DNA from: an uncultured Oscillospiraceae bacterium
GTDB lineage: Bacteria > Bacillota > Clostridia > Oscillospirales > Ruminococcaceae
Reading direction: 5' to 3'
NCBI GenBank assembly: GCA_934481385.1
Contig: CAKSPD010000003.1
Span: 1-64,000, forward strand
Length of the DNA stretch: 64,000 nt
Shown: in pieces, positions 36,194-45,434 of the stretch
How the letters are laid out: every line of letters starts with the position of its first letter
How positions within the stretch are numbered: the stretch's first letter is position 1
Notes under the pieces: model-generated
The model's input: the letters and a program-made list of their open reading frames with translations, nothing else
The model's database searches: none
What the model was told of the DNA's origin: nothing
Made by a program: the position numbers and the translations under genes

Positions 36194-36871
36194 ATTTTCA
36201 AACAATTAAGAGAAGATATTGCCGTTATAAAAGCTCACGACCCTGCTGCAAGAAGTTCGTTTGAAATTCTTTTCACATATTCGGGACTTCATGCTGTAAG
36301 GAGTTACCGCAAAGCTCACTGGTTTTATAAGCATAAAATGTATACAATTGCAAGAATAATTTCACAGTGGTCAAGATTCTGGACCGGTATAGAAATTCAC
36401 CCCGGTGCAACAATAGGAAAGAGCCTTTTTATAGACCATGGAATGGGCGTTGTAATAGGTGAAACCGCCGTTATAGGTGATAACTGTCTTATATATCAGG
36501 GTGTAACCCTTGGCGGTACAGGTAAAGATAAAGGAAAACGTCACCCCACTATCGGAAACAATGTTCTTGTAGGTGCAGGAGCAAAAGTTTTAGGGCCTTT
36601 TACAGTTGGCAATAATGTCAAGATTGCGGCGAATGCCGTTGTGCTTAAACCGCTTCCGGATAACTGTACGGCTGTCGGTGTACCGGCAAGAGTAGTAAGA
36701 CAGGACGGAAAAAAAGTCTGCCATTGCGTTACAGATGAAATTGACCAGATTCATATTCCTGACCCTGCTTCACTTGATATGTGCAAGATGCTTTCAAAGA
36801 TAGAAAGCCTTGAGAAAAAAATTCAGGAACTTGAAAAAAAACAGAATAATGAAAGGAAAGATAATTTATAA
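36194..36871 (+). CDS. cysE: Serine O-acetyltransferase, apparent ATT start
   Basis: 225 residues. Makes O-acetylserine for cysteine synthesis. N-terminal helical domain ([20 protein letters not shown], then [18 protein letters not shown]) and left-handed beta-helix hexapeptides ([37 protein letters not shown]), ending in a coiled coil. The first ATG is 36338, which would remove the conserved front 48 residues. Upstream the frame is open to a TAA at 36176 with no ATG, GTG or TTG. GGGAGG (36179-36184) lies 9 nt before ATT at 36194, and homologues start with Met exactly there. A point mutation or sequence error cannot be excluded. Confidence 0.93.
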   Translation: MFKQLREDIAVIKAHDPAARSSFEILFTYSGLHAVRSYRKAHWFYKHKMYTIARIISQWSRFWTGIEIHPGATIGKSLFIDHGMGVVIGETAVIGDNCLIYQGVTLGGTGKDKGKRHPTIGNNVLVGAGAKVLGPFTVGNNVKIAANAVVLKPLPDNCTAVGVPARVVRQDGKKVCHCVTDEIDQIHIPDPASLDMCKMLSKIESLEKKIQELEKKQNNERKDNL

Positions 36872-38268
36872 TGCAGATTTATAATACTATGACAAGAAAA
36901 AAGGAAGAACTGATACCGATTTCAGAAAATCAGGTTAATATATATGCCTGCGGGCCTACTGTGTATAACTATATACACATAGGAAATGCACGTCCGATAT
37001 GTGCATTTGACGTTCTTAGACGTTATCTTAAATACAGAGGATACAATGTAAAGTATGTTCAGAACTTTACTGATGTTGATGACAAGATTATAAAAAAGGC
37101 TAATGAAGAAGGTATTCCTGCTTCAGAAGTTTCTGAAAAATATATTGCAGAATATAAAAAAGATTCTCATGGTCTTAATGTTATGGACGCTGACGTTCAC
37201 CCGAAAGTTACTGAAAGCATGGATATAATAATAGACCTTGTAAAAAAACTTGTTGAAACAGGTCACGCTTACGAAAAGAACGGTGATGTTTATTTCAGAA
37301 CATCAAGTTTTAAGGATTACGGAAAACTTTCAGGAATGCCGATTGAAGAACTTCAGGCAGGTGCAAGAATTGATGTAAACGATATAAAGGAAAATCCACT
37401 TGACTTTGCTGTGTGGAAATCAGCAAAAGAAGGCGAACCTTACTGGGAATCCCCATGGGGAAAAGGCCGTCCGGGCTGGCATATTGAATGTTCTGCAATG
37501 TCACGTTATCACATCGGAGATACACTTGATATTCACTGCGGAGGTCAGGACCTTATTTTCCCTCATCACGAAAATGAAATTGCACAGTCTGAAGCTGTTA
37601 CAGGAAAACCTCTTGCAAATTACTGGATGCACAACGGATATATAAACGTTGACAATAAAAAGATGTCAAAATCACTCGGAAATTTCTTTACAGCAAGAGA
37701 AGTAGCTGAAAAATACGGATATGAAACAGTAAGATATATGATGATTCAGGCACATTACAGAAGTCCGATAAATTATTGTGTTGAGCTTCTTGATGCCTGC
37801 AAGGCATCTCTTGAACGTCTTTATAACTGCCGTGAAACCCTTGACAGAGCAATTGCAGGTGCTGTTGACGGTGAAATTTCAGAAAGTGCAAAGAAAACTT
37901 TTGAAGAACGCCGTCAGCAGTTTATAACAGCTATGGACGATGACCTCAACACAGCAGACGGTATAACAGCAGTATTTGAACTTGTAAGGGATTTGAATAC
38001 AATGTCAGCAGATAATTCTGTTTCAAAACAGCAGTTGCAGGCTGGTGCAGATTTGTTTGATGAACTTACAGATGTTCTCGGACTTATGTATAACCGCAAA
38101 AAGGCTGAGGAAATTCCGGCTGAAATTCTTGAACTTGTTGAACAGCGTAAAAATGCCCGCAAGGATAAGAATTTTAACCTTGCTGATGAAATCCGTGATA
38201 AGATTACATCTCTCGGATATTCAGTAAAAGAAACCCGTCAGGGTACTGAAATAAAGAAGATAGGTTAA
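36871..38268 (+). CDS. cysS: Cysteinyl-tRNA synthetase
   Basis: 465 residues. Class I synthetase: Cys27 and HIGN (36-39), zinc ligands (IECSAM; HCGGQDLIFPHHENE) and KMSKS. The ATG overlaps the cysE stop by 1 nt (TAATG). Governed by the cysteine T-box. Confidence 0.98.
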   Translation: MQIYNTMTRKKEELIPISENQVNIYACGPTVYNYIHIGNARPICAFDVLRRYLKYRGYNVKYVQNFTDVDDKIIKKANEEGIPASEVSEKYIAEYKKDSHGLNVMDADVHPKVTESMDIIIDLVKKLVETGHAYEKNGDVYFRTSSFKDYGKLSGMPIEELQAGARIDVNDIKENPLDFAVWKSAKEGEPYWESPWGKGRPGWHIECSAMSRYHIGDTLDIHCGGQDLIFPHHENEIAQSEAVTGKPLANYWMHNGYINVDNKKMSKSLGNFFTAREVAEKYGYETVRYMMIQAHYRSPINYCVELLDACKASLERLYNCRETLDRAIAGAVDGEISESAKKTFEERRQQFITAMDDDLNTADGITAVFELVRDLNTMSADNSVSKQQLQAGADLFDELTDVLGLMYNRKKAEEIPAEILELVEQRKNARKDKNFNLADEIRDKITSLGYSVKETRQGTEIKKIG

Positions 38269-38274
38269 TATATT

Positions 38275-39057
38275 ATGGCAAGACTTTATCCCCTTTTCAG
38301 TTCAAGTCAGGGAAATTCAGTTTTCATCGGAACTGAAAAGGGAGGTATTCTGATAGATGCAGGAGTAAGCTGTAAAAAACTTTTCGAGGCTTTAAAAGTA
38401 AACAGACTTACTCCTGATGCTGTAAAGGCAGTATTTATTACTCATGAACACAGCGACCATATAAAAGGACTTAAAGTATTCGGTTCAAAGATAAAATGTC
38501 CTGTATATGCAAGATGTGAAACACTGGAACTGCTTATGAAAAGTGATAAGGTTTCATCGAAATCACCTCTGATTGAAATTCAGAAAAGTGTATGTGTTGC
38601 CGGTATGGAAGTAACAGCTTTTGACACTCCGCATGATGCAGTTCATAGTTGTGGTTACAGAATACATACTGCTGATGATAAATTATGTGCTGTCTGCACT
38701 GATTTGGGACATATATCTTCTGAAGTGGAAAATGCCCTGACGGGTTGCAGACTTGTTTTTCTTGAATCAAACTATGATGAAAGAATGTTGCGTACTGGTG
38801 ATTATCCGCTTGCAGTTAAACAGCGTATACTTTCTATGAACGGTCATCTTTCAAATGATGACTGTGCATCACAGATAAGAAAGCTGATAAGAACGGGAAC
38901 AAGATATTTTGTTTTAGGTCATCTGAGTCCTGAAAACAACCGCCCTGAAATCGCAGACAGAACTATTCAGCTTGCACTTAAAGGATACCGCAGAAATGAT
39001 GATTATATGCTTGGAATTGCACCTAAGGAATCAAACGGAGGAGTTGTGATTTTCTGA
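38275..39057 (+). CDS. WalJ/YycJ-like metallo-beta-lactamase-fold hydrolase
   Basis: 260 residues. Zinc motif THEHSDH (about 56-62), then DTPHDAVHSCGY, CTDLGHIS, LESNYDERML and LGHLSPENN. Matches the YycJ/WalJ branch, thought to be an exonuclease-like enzyme linked to DNA replication or cell wall control; the substrate is not certain. The gene pair with rlmH is common in Firmicutes. 6 nt after cysS. Confidence 0.9.
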   Translation: MARLYPLFSSSQGNSVFIGTEKGGILIDAGVSCKKLFEALKVNRLTPDAVKAVFITHEHSDHIKGLKVFGSKIKCPVYARCETLELLMKSDKVSSKSPLIEIQKSVCVAGMEVTAFDTPHDAVHSCGYRIHTADDKLCAVCTDLGHISSEVENALTGCRLVFLESNYDERMLRTGDYPLAVKQRILSMNGHLSNDDCASQIRKLIRTGTRYFVLGHLSPENNRPEIADRTIQLALKGYRRNDDYMLGIAPKESNGGVVIF

Positions 39058-39531
39058 ATGACAATAAATTTTATAGTAATAGGAAAACTGAAAGAAAATT
39101 ATCTTAAAAGTGCCTGTGATGAATATATAAAAAGACTTTCAAGGTATTGCAATTTTGAAATTCATGAGCTTAATGAATACAGATTAAATGAAAATCCGTC
39201 TGAAAAGGAAATTTCAAACGCTCTTTCAAAAGAGGGTGAAAGCATCAGAAAATATGCAAAGGGATATATAATCCCCATGTGTATTGAAGGAAAACAGATT
39301 TCAAGCAATGAGCTTTCAGAAACAATACAGAGTGCTGTTGTATCCGGAAACAGTACAGTTACATTTATAATAGGCAGTTCATTCGGACTTGCTCCTGAAA
39401 TAAAAAATCTCGGGGATTTTAAACTCTCTATGTCAAAAATGACATTTCCTCATCAGCTTGCAAGAGTTATGCTTCTTGAACAGATTTACAGAGCTTTTCA
39501 GATTTCATCAGGCGGAAAATATCATAAATAA
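39058..39531 (+). CDS. rlmH: 23S rRNA (pseudouridine1915-N3)-methyltransferase
   Basis: 157 residues, full length. SPOUT fold: VIGKLKENYLKSACDEYIKRLSRY opening, FIIGSSFGLAPEI knot, LSMSKMTFPHQLARVMLLEQIYRA and the closing GGKYHK. The ATG begins directly after the TGA of the preceding gene. Confidence 0.97.
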   Translation: MTINFIVIGKLKENYLKSACDEYIKRLSRYCNFEIHELNEYRLNENPSEKEISNALSKEGESIRKYAKGYIIPMCIEGKQISSNELSETIQSAVVSGNSTVTFIIGSSFGLAPEIKNLGDFKLSMSKMTFPHQLARVMLLEQIYRAFQISSGGKYHK

Positions 39532-39545
39532 TTTTGATAATACTA

Positions 39546-39574
39546 TTGATATTTTTTTTTGATAGTGATATAAT
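39546..39574 (+). promoter_or_regulatory. Promoter of the GH26-GH9 dockerin operon
   Basis: TTGATA (39546-39551), 17-bp T-rich spacer, TATAAT (39569-39574), 35 bp before the ATG. Confidence 0.83.
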
Positions 39575-39608
39575 GTTCATATAATATTTTGAAAAGGGGA
39601 ATAAATTT

Positions 39609-41513
39609 ATGTGCAAATTTAAAAAGATGATAAGTGCCTTGACAGCTTCAGCACTTTCAATGACAATCTGCTCGGTAATTCCTTCAGTAATGGCAGCCGG
39701 AGAAACAGCTAAACTTGTTTTCTCATCTGAATGTGAAGACCTTGAACTTGCCGATGGTGCAACTGTTGCAACAAAAGTTTATAATGATGAATACCCCGGC
39801 TTTACAGGTGACGGATTTGTATGGGTTGCAAGTTCCGGAACTATGTCATTTACTGTTGATGCTCCTGAAACAGGAATGTATCGTCTTGTTACAAAAAGCA
39901 TTATGTACCTCGGAAATGACGGTGAAATCCGTGAGGGAAAAGTAAATGTTGAAAGAGCTGACGGAACTAAGTGGGAAAAAACCGTTAAAATTCCTCATAC
40001 TGACGATTGGAGCGAGTTCAGTTTCGGAGATGTCAAGCTGACAAAGGGCGAAAATAAGATAACATTCGGCGGAGGCTGGGGATACTGCCTTTATGACAGT
40101 GTAACTCTTACACAGACACCTCCTCCTGATTATTCACTTGCAACAGATACTCTTATAGATTCAAAGGCTACTGATGAAGCAAAGGCTCTTATGAAATATC
40201 TCAAGAGTGTTTACGGAAGTCATATAATTTCAGGTCAGCAGGAAATATACGGTGGCGGAAATGACGGAGATTCAGAGCTTGAATTTAATTATATCAAGGA
40301 TAAAACAGGAAAACTCCCTGCAATAAGAGGCTTTGACTTTATGAACTATAACCCTCTCTATGGCTGGGAGGACGGAACTACTGAACGTGCAATTGAATGG
40401 GCTAAAGAGAAGAACGGTATTGTTACAGCATCATGGCATATAAATGTTCCTATTGATTTTGAAAACTATGAACTCGGCGATGCTGTTGACTGGAAACAAT
40501 GTACTTATAAGAACTATCAGGAATCAAAAAGCACCTTCAATACAGCAAATGTTCTTGTTGAGGACAGCAAGGAAAGAGCTTATTTTGAAGAAGCTATGAA
40601 AGACCTTGCTGAACAGCTTCTTAAACTTCAGGACGCAGGTGTTCCGATAATTTTCCGTCCGCTCCACGAAGCACAGGGAAATGAAGGAAATTATGGCAAC
40701 GGAACTTCATGGTTCTGGTGGGGTGACAGAGGTTCTGATGTATATAAGGAAATCTGGAAACTTCTCTATAATACCCTTACTGAAACATACGGACTCCACA
40801 ATATAATCTGGGAATTCAACAGCTACAATTACAGCAATTCTCCTACATGGTATCCGGGAGATGAATATGTTGATATTGTTGCATATGATAAATACAACGT
40901 TCAGAATAACAGAGATGACGGACTTTCATCAGGCCCTAACCTTAGTGCTATTTCATCTATATATAACTATCTTGTTGAACTTACAGGCGGTAAGAAAATG
41001 GTTGCAATGGCTGAAAATGATACAATTCCGGCACTTGATAACCTTACTGTTGAAAATGCAGGCTGGCTGTATTTCTGCCCATGGTATGGTGAACACCTTA
41101 TGAGTGATACCTATCAGGACGTTGATAACCTCAAGGAAATTTACACAAGCGATTACTGCATAACACTTGATGAACTTCCTGAAGATTTATACAAGCTCTC
41201 TGATACAGAACCAACAACATCAGCAACAGCTACAACAGCAACAGCAACTTCTGCTACAAAGGAAACTACTACTGTAACAACATCAAAATCAGATTCAGAA
41301 ATCCTTTATGGTGATGCAAACCTTGATAAGAGCGTTGATATTGCTGATGCCGTTGCAGTAGCCTCATTTGTAGGTGATTCAAAGAAAAATCCTCTTTCAG
41401 CAGATGCTCTTGCAAATGCCGATGTTCAGAATATCGGTGACGGTGTAACAGCAAACGATGCCCTTGCAATACAGCAGTTCCTTGCAGGCAGTATTAAAGA
41501 ACTTCCCGTCTGA
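39609..41513 (+). CDS. Secreted CBM35-GH26 mannanase with dockerin
   Basis: 634 residues. Signal peptide (about 1-30), CBM35-like module (about 35-172; SSECEDLELADGA to YDSVTL), GH26 barrel (about 185-525), Thr/Ala linker and dockerin (about 567-634). Catalytic acid/base Glu354 (RPLHEAQGNEG) and nucleophile Glu469 (MAENDTIP). Hydrolyses beta-mannan. Dockerin loops DANLDKSVDIAD and the 13-residue DVQNIGDGVTAND match those of the GH9 enzymes. 19 nt before the next cellulase gene, so mannanase and cellulase are made together. Confidence 0.95.
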   Translation: MCKFKKMISALTASALSMTICSVIPSVMAAGETAKLVFSSECEDLELADGATVATKVYNDEYPGFTGDGFVWVASSGTMSFTVDAPETGMYRLVTKSIMYLGNDGEIREGKVNVERADGTKWEKTVKIPHTDDWSEFSFGDVKLTKGENKITFGGGWGYCLYDSVTLTQTPPPDYSLATDTLIDSKATDEAKALMKYLKSVYGSHIISGQQEIYGGGNDGDSELEFNYIKDKTGKLPAIRGFDFMNYNPLYGWEDGTTERAIEWAKEKNGIVTASWHINVPIDFENYELGDAVDWKQCTYKNYQESKSTFNTANVLVEDSKERAYFEEAMKDLAEQLLKLQDAGVPIIFRPLHEAQGNEGNYGNGTSWFWWGDRGSDVYKEIWKLLYNTLTETYGLHNIIWEFNSYNYSNSPTWYPGDEYVDIVAYDKYNVQNNRDDGLSSGPNLSAISSIYNYLVELTGGKKMVAMAENDTIPALDNLTVENAGWLYFCPWYGEHLMSDTYQDVDNLKEIYTSDYCITLDELPEDLYKLSDTEPTTSATATTATATSATKETTTVTTSKSDSEILYGDANLDKSVDIADAVAVASFVGDSKKNPLSADALANADVQNIGDGVTANDALAIQQFLAGSIKELPV

Positions 41514-41532
41514 TTAACAAGGAGATAAAGCT

Positions 41533-44043
41533 GTGAATATTAAAAGAATATGTCAGAAAGCAATAGCTCTTACTGCGAGTGCAGTATTTTGTTTAAGTTC
41601 AGCTTCTTTATATTCTTCAGCAGAGGAAACAACTTCCTCTGCTGAAATCAATTTCGCAAAGGCATTGCAGTTATCACTTTATTTCTATGATGCCAATAAA
41701 TGCGGATACGGCATAACAGACGGCAATCTTGAATGGCGTGGCGACTGTCATACCGAAGATGCCAAAGTTCCGTTAAAACCTATGGGAGAGGATTTTAAGG
41801 GAACTAATCTTTCACAGGAATTTATTGACAAAAACAGGGATATTCTTGACCCTGACGGTGACGGAACAATTGATGTTTCAGGAGGTATGCATGATGCCGG
41901 TGACTGTGTAAAATTCTGTCTGCCGGGAAGTTATGCAGCGTCAACGCTCGGCTGGGGATATTATGAATTTCGTGATGCCTATGTTGATTCAGGTCAGCAG
42001 TGGCATATAGAAGATATTCTTCACTGGTTCAATGATTATTATCTCAAATGCACTTATTTTGATGAAAACGGTGATATACTTGCATTCTGCTATCAGGTAG
42101 GAGAGGGAAAAATTGACCATAATTACTGGCTTACTCCCGAACTTCAGAATGAAAATCTTGTTGACTATGCAAGACCTGCATATTTTGCCACAGTTGATAC
42201 TCCTGCATCTGACATGTGTGCCGGTGTTTCAGCCTCACTTGCAGTAAACTATCTTAATTTTAAGGATACTGAACCCGAATATGCAAAACAGTGTCTTGAT
42301 ACGGCAATAAAGATGTATGAATTTGCAGTAAAGACTCATTCCGAGGAGGACGACTGTGTTGTAACAAGTCTTGGATATGACGGCGGATTTTATGAATCAA
42401 GCTATGATTATGATGAACTTGCATGGGCAGCGGTATGGCTCTATGAATGTACAGAAAATTATGACTATATAGAGGATATTATTTCTGTCGATGAAACAGT
42501 TACAGGAGATATGGGAGCTCACCCATATACAGGATATCTCAAAAGAATTATAAAGGATACAGGAAACTGCTGGCAGAATATATGGGTACACTGCTGGGAT
42601 ACAGTATGGGGAGGAGTTTTTGCAAAGCTCGCACCTATAACAAATACACGCCGTGACTGGTATATATTCCGCTGGAATCTCGAATACTGGGCAGGAATGA
42701 ACTCCGGTGATGCAGAAAATGCAGATTTTGATGTATCTGTAACAGGTCATAAATATTTCGGTGCAGACGATACACTCTGGAACACATCTATAACGGCTGA
42801 TGAAATTGCAAATCTTTCGGAAGTTGACGGAGCATGGCTAAAAAAGACTCCCGCAGGATTTTCAATGCTTAATGATTACGGTTCAGCCCGATATGATACA
42901 GCAGCTCAGCTTGAAGCTCTTGTATATGCAAAAGAAACAGGTGATGATACTTTTGCAGACTGGTCAGAAAGTCAGATGGAATATATAATGGGTGACAATC
43001 CTATGAACAGAGCATATATAGTAGGCTATGACCTTGAAAACGGTGCAAGTCACCCTCATCACAGAGCATCGCATGGTTCAAAAACACTGAATATGGACGA
43101 ACCGGCTGACCAGACTCATGTATTGTGGGGAGCATTGGTTGGCGGGCCTGATGCCAAAGACTATCATCGTGATGAAACAAAAGACTATATTTACAATGAA
43201 GTTGCTGTTGACTATAATGCAGGATTTGTAGGAGCTTGTGCAGGTCTTTATAAATATTACGGAAAAGCAAAAGGCGATAAGCCTGTTGAAAATTTCCCTC
43301 CGAGCGAAGAAAGTATGAAGGGAAAAATAAACGAATTTTATATAACTGCAAGAGCTGTTCAGGAAAATTCAGCACGTTCACAGATAGAAGTAATGGTTTA
43401 CAATGATACATCAATTTCGCCGAGATATGTGGATAATATCAAATGCAGATATTTCTTTGATATAAGTGAACTTACAAAGGCAGGGCAGAGTATTGATGAT
43501 GTTCAGGTTGATATATTCTATGATGAAGAAAATGCTAATTCTGACGGAAAATCCTTTGCAACAATTTCAAAGCCTGTAAAATGGAATGATGACGGAATGT
43601 ATTACGTTGAAATATCATGGAAAGACTGCGAATTTTACGGCAAGAGAGTATTCCATTTCGGACTTATTGCAGATATGGACGAAAATTATCAGACAAACTG
43701 GAATCCTGATAACGATTACAGCAGACAGGGAATAATTATTTCAGAAGATGAACTTCGTCTTACAGAATATATTCCTGTATATGTTGATGACAAACTTGTA
43801 TGGGGAAAAGAACCTCCGTCAGATTCAACTATTCTTTATGGTGATGCAAATCTTGACGGAAACGTTGATATTGCTGATGCAGTTGCAGTTTCAGCGTATG
43901 TTGGTGACTCTGAAAACAACAGCCTTGAACCACAGGGAATTTTAAACGGTGATGTTCAGGGTGACGGAAACGGTCTTAATGCAAATGATGCACTTACTAT
44001 TCAGCAGTATCTTGCAAATATTATAAAAACACTTCCCGTATAA
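41533..44043 (+). CDS. Secreted GH9-CBM3 cellulase with dockerin
   Basis: 836 residues. Signal peptide (about 1-30), GH9 barrel (about 38-575) with DAGD Asp121/Asp124, HPHHRASHG and general acid Glu556 in YNEVAVDYN, a CBM3c-like module (about 598-735; NEFYITARAVQENSARSQIE to QTNWNPDNDYS) and a dockerin (about 767-836). The fused CBM3c suggests a processive endoglucanase. Start codon is GTG at 41533 with AAGGAGAT 7 nt upstream. The dockerin second loop is DVQGDGNGLNAND (13 residues). Confidence 0.95.
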   Translation: MNIKRICQKAIALTASAVFCLSSASLYSSAEETTSSAEINFAKALQLSLYFYDANKCGYGITDGNLEWRGDCHTEDAKVPLKPMGEDFKGTNLSQEFIDKNRDILDPDGDGTIDVSGGMHDAGDCVKFCLPGSYAASTLGWGYYEFRDAYVDSGQQWHIEDILHWFNDYYLKCTYFDENGDILAFCYQVGEGKIDHNYWLTPELQNENLVDYARPAYFATVDTPASDMCAGVSASLAVNYLNFKDTEPEYAKQCLDTAIKMYEFAVKTHSEEDDCVVTSLGYDGGFYESSYDYDELAWAAVWLYECTENYDYIEDIISVDETVTGDMGAHPYTGYLKRIIKDTGNCWQNIWVHCWDTVWGGVFAKLAPITNTRRDWYIFRWNLEYWAGMNSGDAENADFDVSVTGHKYFGADDTLWNTSITADEIANLSEVDGAWLKKTPAGFSMLNDYGSARYDTAAQLEALVYAKETGDDTFADWSESQMEYIMGDNPMNRAYIVGYDLENGASHPHHRASHGSKTLNMDEPADQTHVLWGALVGGPDAKDYHRDETKDYIYNEVAVDYNAGFVGACAGLYKYYGKAKGDKPVENFPPSEESMKGKINEFYITARAVQENSARSQIEVMVYNDTSISPRYVDNIKCRYFFDISELTKAGQSIDDVQVDIFYDEENANSDGKSFATISKPVKWNDDGMYYVEISWKDCEFYGKRVFHFGLIADMDENYQTNWNPDNDYSRQGIIISEDELRLTEYIPVYVDDKLVWGKEPPSDSTILYGDANLDGNVDIADAVAVSAYVGDSENNSLEPQGILNGDVQGDGNGLNANDALTIQQYLANIIKTLPV

Positions 44044-44051
44044 AAAACTGA

Positions 44052-44087
44052 CGGGCGGAATTTTTTTAAATTCCGCCCGCTTTTATT
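44052..44087 (+). terminator. Terminator of the GH26-GH9 operon
   Basis: CGGGCGGAAT / ATTCCGCCCG hairpin followed by CTTTTATT. Confidence 0.9.
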
Positions 44088-44114
44088 CAGATTATATGAG
44101 AAAGGATTTAAGAA

Positions 44115-44816
44115 ATGAAACTTATTATTATAAGACATGGTGACCCTGATTATGAAATTGATTCACTTACAAAAACAGGCTGGGAGGAGGCTGAACGCCT
44201 TTCAGAAAGAATTTCCGCTTTGAATGTAAAGGATTTCTATGTTTCACCTCTCGGACGTGCAAGGGATACGGCATCATGTACGCTTAAAAAATGCGGACGC
44301 ACTGCAAAAGTTCTCGAATGGCTCAGGGAATTTGATGTCAGAATAGATGAACGTCCTGTAACATGGGATATGCTCCCTGAAGAATGGACAGTTGTTCCGG
44401 AATATTATGACAAAGATAAATGGTATGAACTTCCGGATATGAAAAAAGCCGGAATGAAATCCGGCATAGATGAAGTAAACAACGGTCTTGATAAAATTCT
44501 TGAGGAGCATGGATATAAGCGTGAGGGAAATATATATCGTGCAGTAAATCCGAATGAAGATATCGTTGTACTTTTCTGTCATTTCGGAGTACAGTGTGTT
44601 ATGCTTGGTCATCTTCTTGGAATATCACCAATTGTATTATGGCATGGAGTAATAGCACCGCCTGCATCAGTAACAACCCTTATAACAGAGGAAAGACGTG
44701 AAGGAAAGGCATTTTTCCGCCTTAATGGTTTCGGAGATATTTCACATCTTGAAAAACCGTCATTTGCAGGAAGATTCTGTGAAATGTATTCAAATGAAAA
44801 TCAGCGTCATGACTGA
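44115..44816 (+). CDS. Histidine phosphatase family protein
   Basis: 233 residues. RHGDPDYE at residues 8-15 holds the catalytic His; Arg in SPLGRARDTA and the C-terminal FCHFGVQCVMLGH (second His) complete the phosphoglycerate mutase-like site. Substrate unknown. SD AAAGGA. Confidence 0.9.
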   Translation: MKLIIIRHGDPDYEIDSLTKTGWEEAERLSERISALNVKDFYVSPLGRARDTASCTLKKCGRTAKVLEWLREFDVRIDERPVTWDMLPEEWTVVPEYYDKDKWYELPDMKKAGMKSGIDEVNNGLDKILEEHGYKREGNIYRAVNPNEDIVVLFCHFGVQCVMLGHLLGISPIVLWHGVIAPPASVTTLITEERREGKAFFRLNGFGDISHLEKPSFAGRFCEMYSNENQRHD

Positions 44817-44819
44817 CTG

Positions 44820-44848
44820 TTGACATTTTCCTGAAAAACAATTATAAT
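44820..44848 (+). promoter_or_regulatory. Promoter of the YbaK-like gene
   Basis: TTGACA (44820-44825), 17 bp, TATAAT (44843-44848), starting just past the previous stop codon. Confidence 0.88.
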
Positions 44849-44876
44849 AATTGAAAAAAATGAAAGGCGGTATTTT

Positions 44877-45356
44877 ATGGCAAAAGAAGTAAAGACAAAT
44901 GCTATGCGTATTCTCGACAGGCTGAAAATAAAATATACACTCAACACATATCAGTGCGATGAATTTATAGACGGTATTCATATTGCAAATATGCTCGGGC
45001 AACCGTATGAAAAAAGCTTCAAAACAATAGTATGCCACGGAAAAAGCGGTGAATATTTTGTTTTTGTTTTACCGATAGACAAGAGCATAGACCTGAAAAA
45101 AGCATCAAGGTCAGTAGGTGAAAAATCGGTTGAACTTCTTCATGTAAAGGATATAAACAAAGTTACCGGCTATATAAGAGGTGGCTGTACACCGATAGGA
45201 ATGAAAAAGCAGTATAAAACCGTTATACACAAAAGTGCAGAGAACTTTGATGAGATTATTGTAAGTGGCGGACGCATAGGAACACAGATAAATATATCTC
45301 CTTCTGATTTATGCAGAGCCGTAAACGGAAAGTTTGATGATATTGTCACAGAATAA
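44877..45356 (+). CDS. ybaK: Cys-tRNA(Pro)/Cys-tRNA(Cys) deacylase YbaK/EbsC
   Basis: 159 residues. Editing-domain fold: KTNAMRILDRLKIKY start, FKTIVCHGKSGEYFVFVLP, the key Lys region LKKASRSVGEKSVE and GYIRGGCTPIGMKK, then VSGGRIGTQINISPSDL. Removes misacylated amino acids from tRNA in trans. The 78 bases after it hold no clear terminator. Confidence 0.94.
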   Translation: MAKEVKTNAMRILDRLKIKYTLNTYQCDEFIDGIHIANMLGQPYEKSFKTIVCHGKSGEYFVFVLPIDKSIDLKKASRSVGEKSVELLHVKDINKVTGYIRGGCTPIGMKKQYKTVIHKSAENFDEIIVSGGRIGTQINISPSDLCRAVNGKFDDIVTE

Positions 45357-45434
45357 AGTTTTCTGCATTCTTTCACAAAAGCATAATAATATGTACATAA
45401 TGCTGTTATAATATATAGAATGGGGTTACTGGAT

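Noticed and set aside
36338..36871. ATG at 36338 as the cysE start
   Set aside because: It drops the conserved N-terminal helical domain, which is encoded in frame directly upstream behind a good ribosome site.
41269..41469. His/Leu-rich minus-strand ORF in the GH26 dockerin region
   Set aside because: Antisense shadow of linker and dockerin codons.
13890..44043. Scaffoldin or cohesin genes near the dockerin enzymes
   Set aside because: No protein in the window has a cohesin-like domain.
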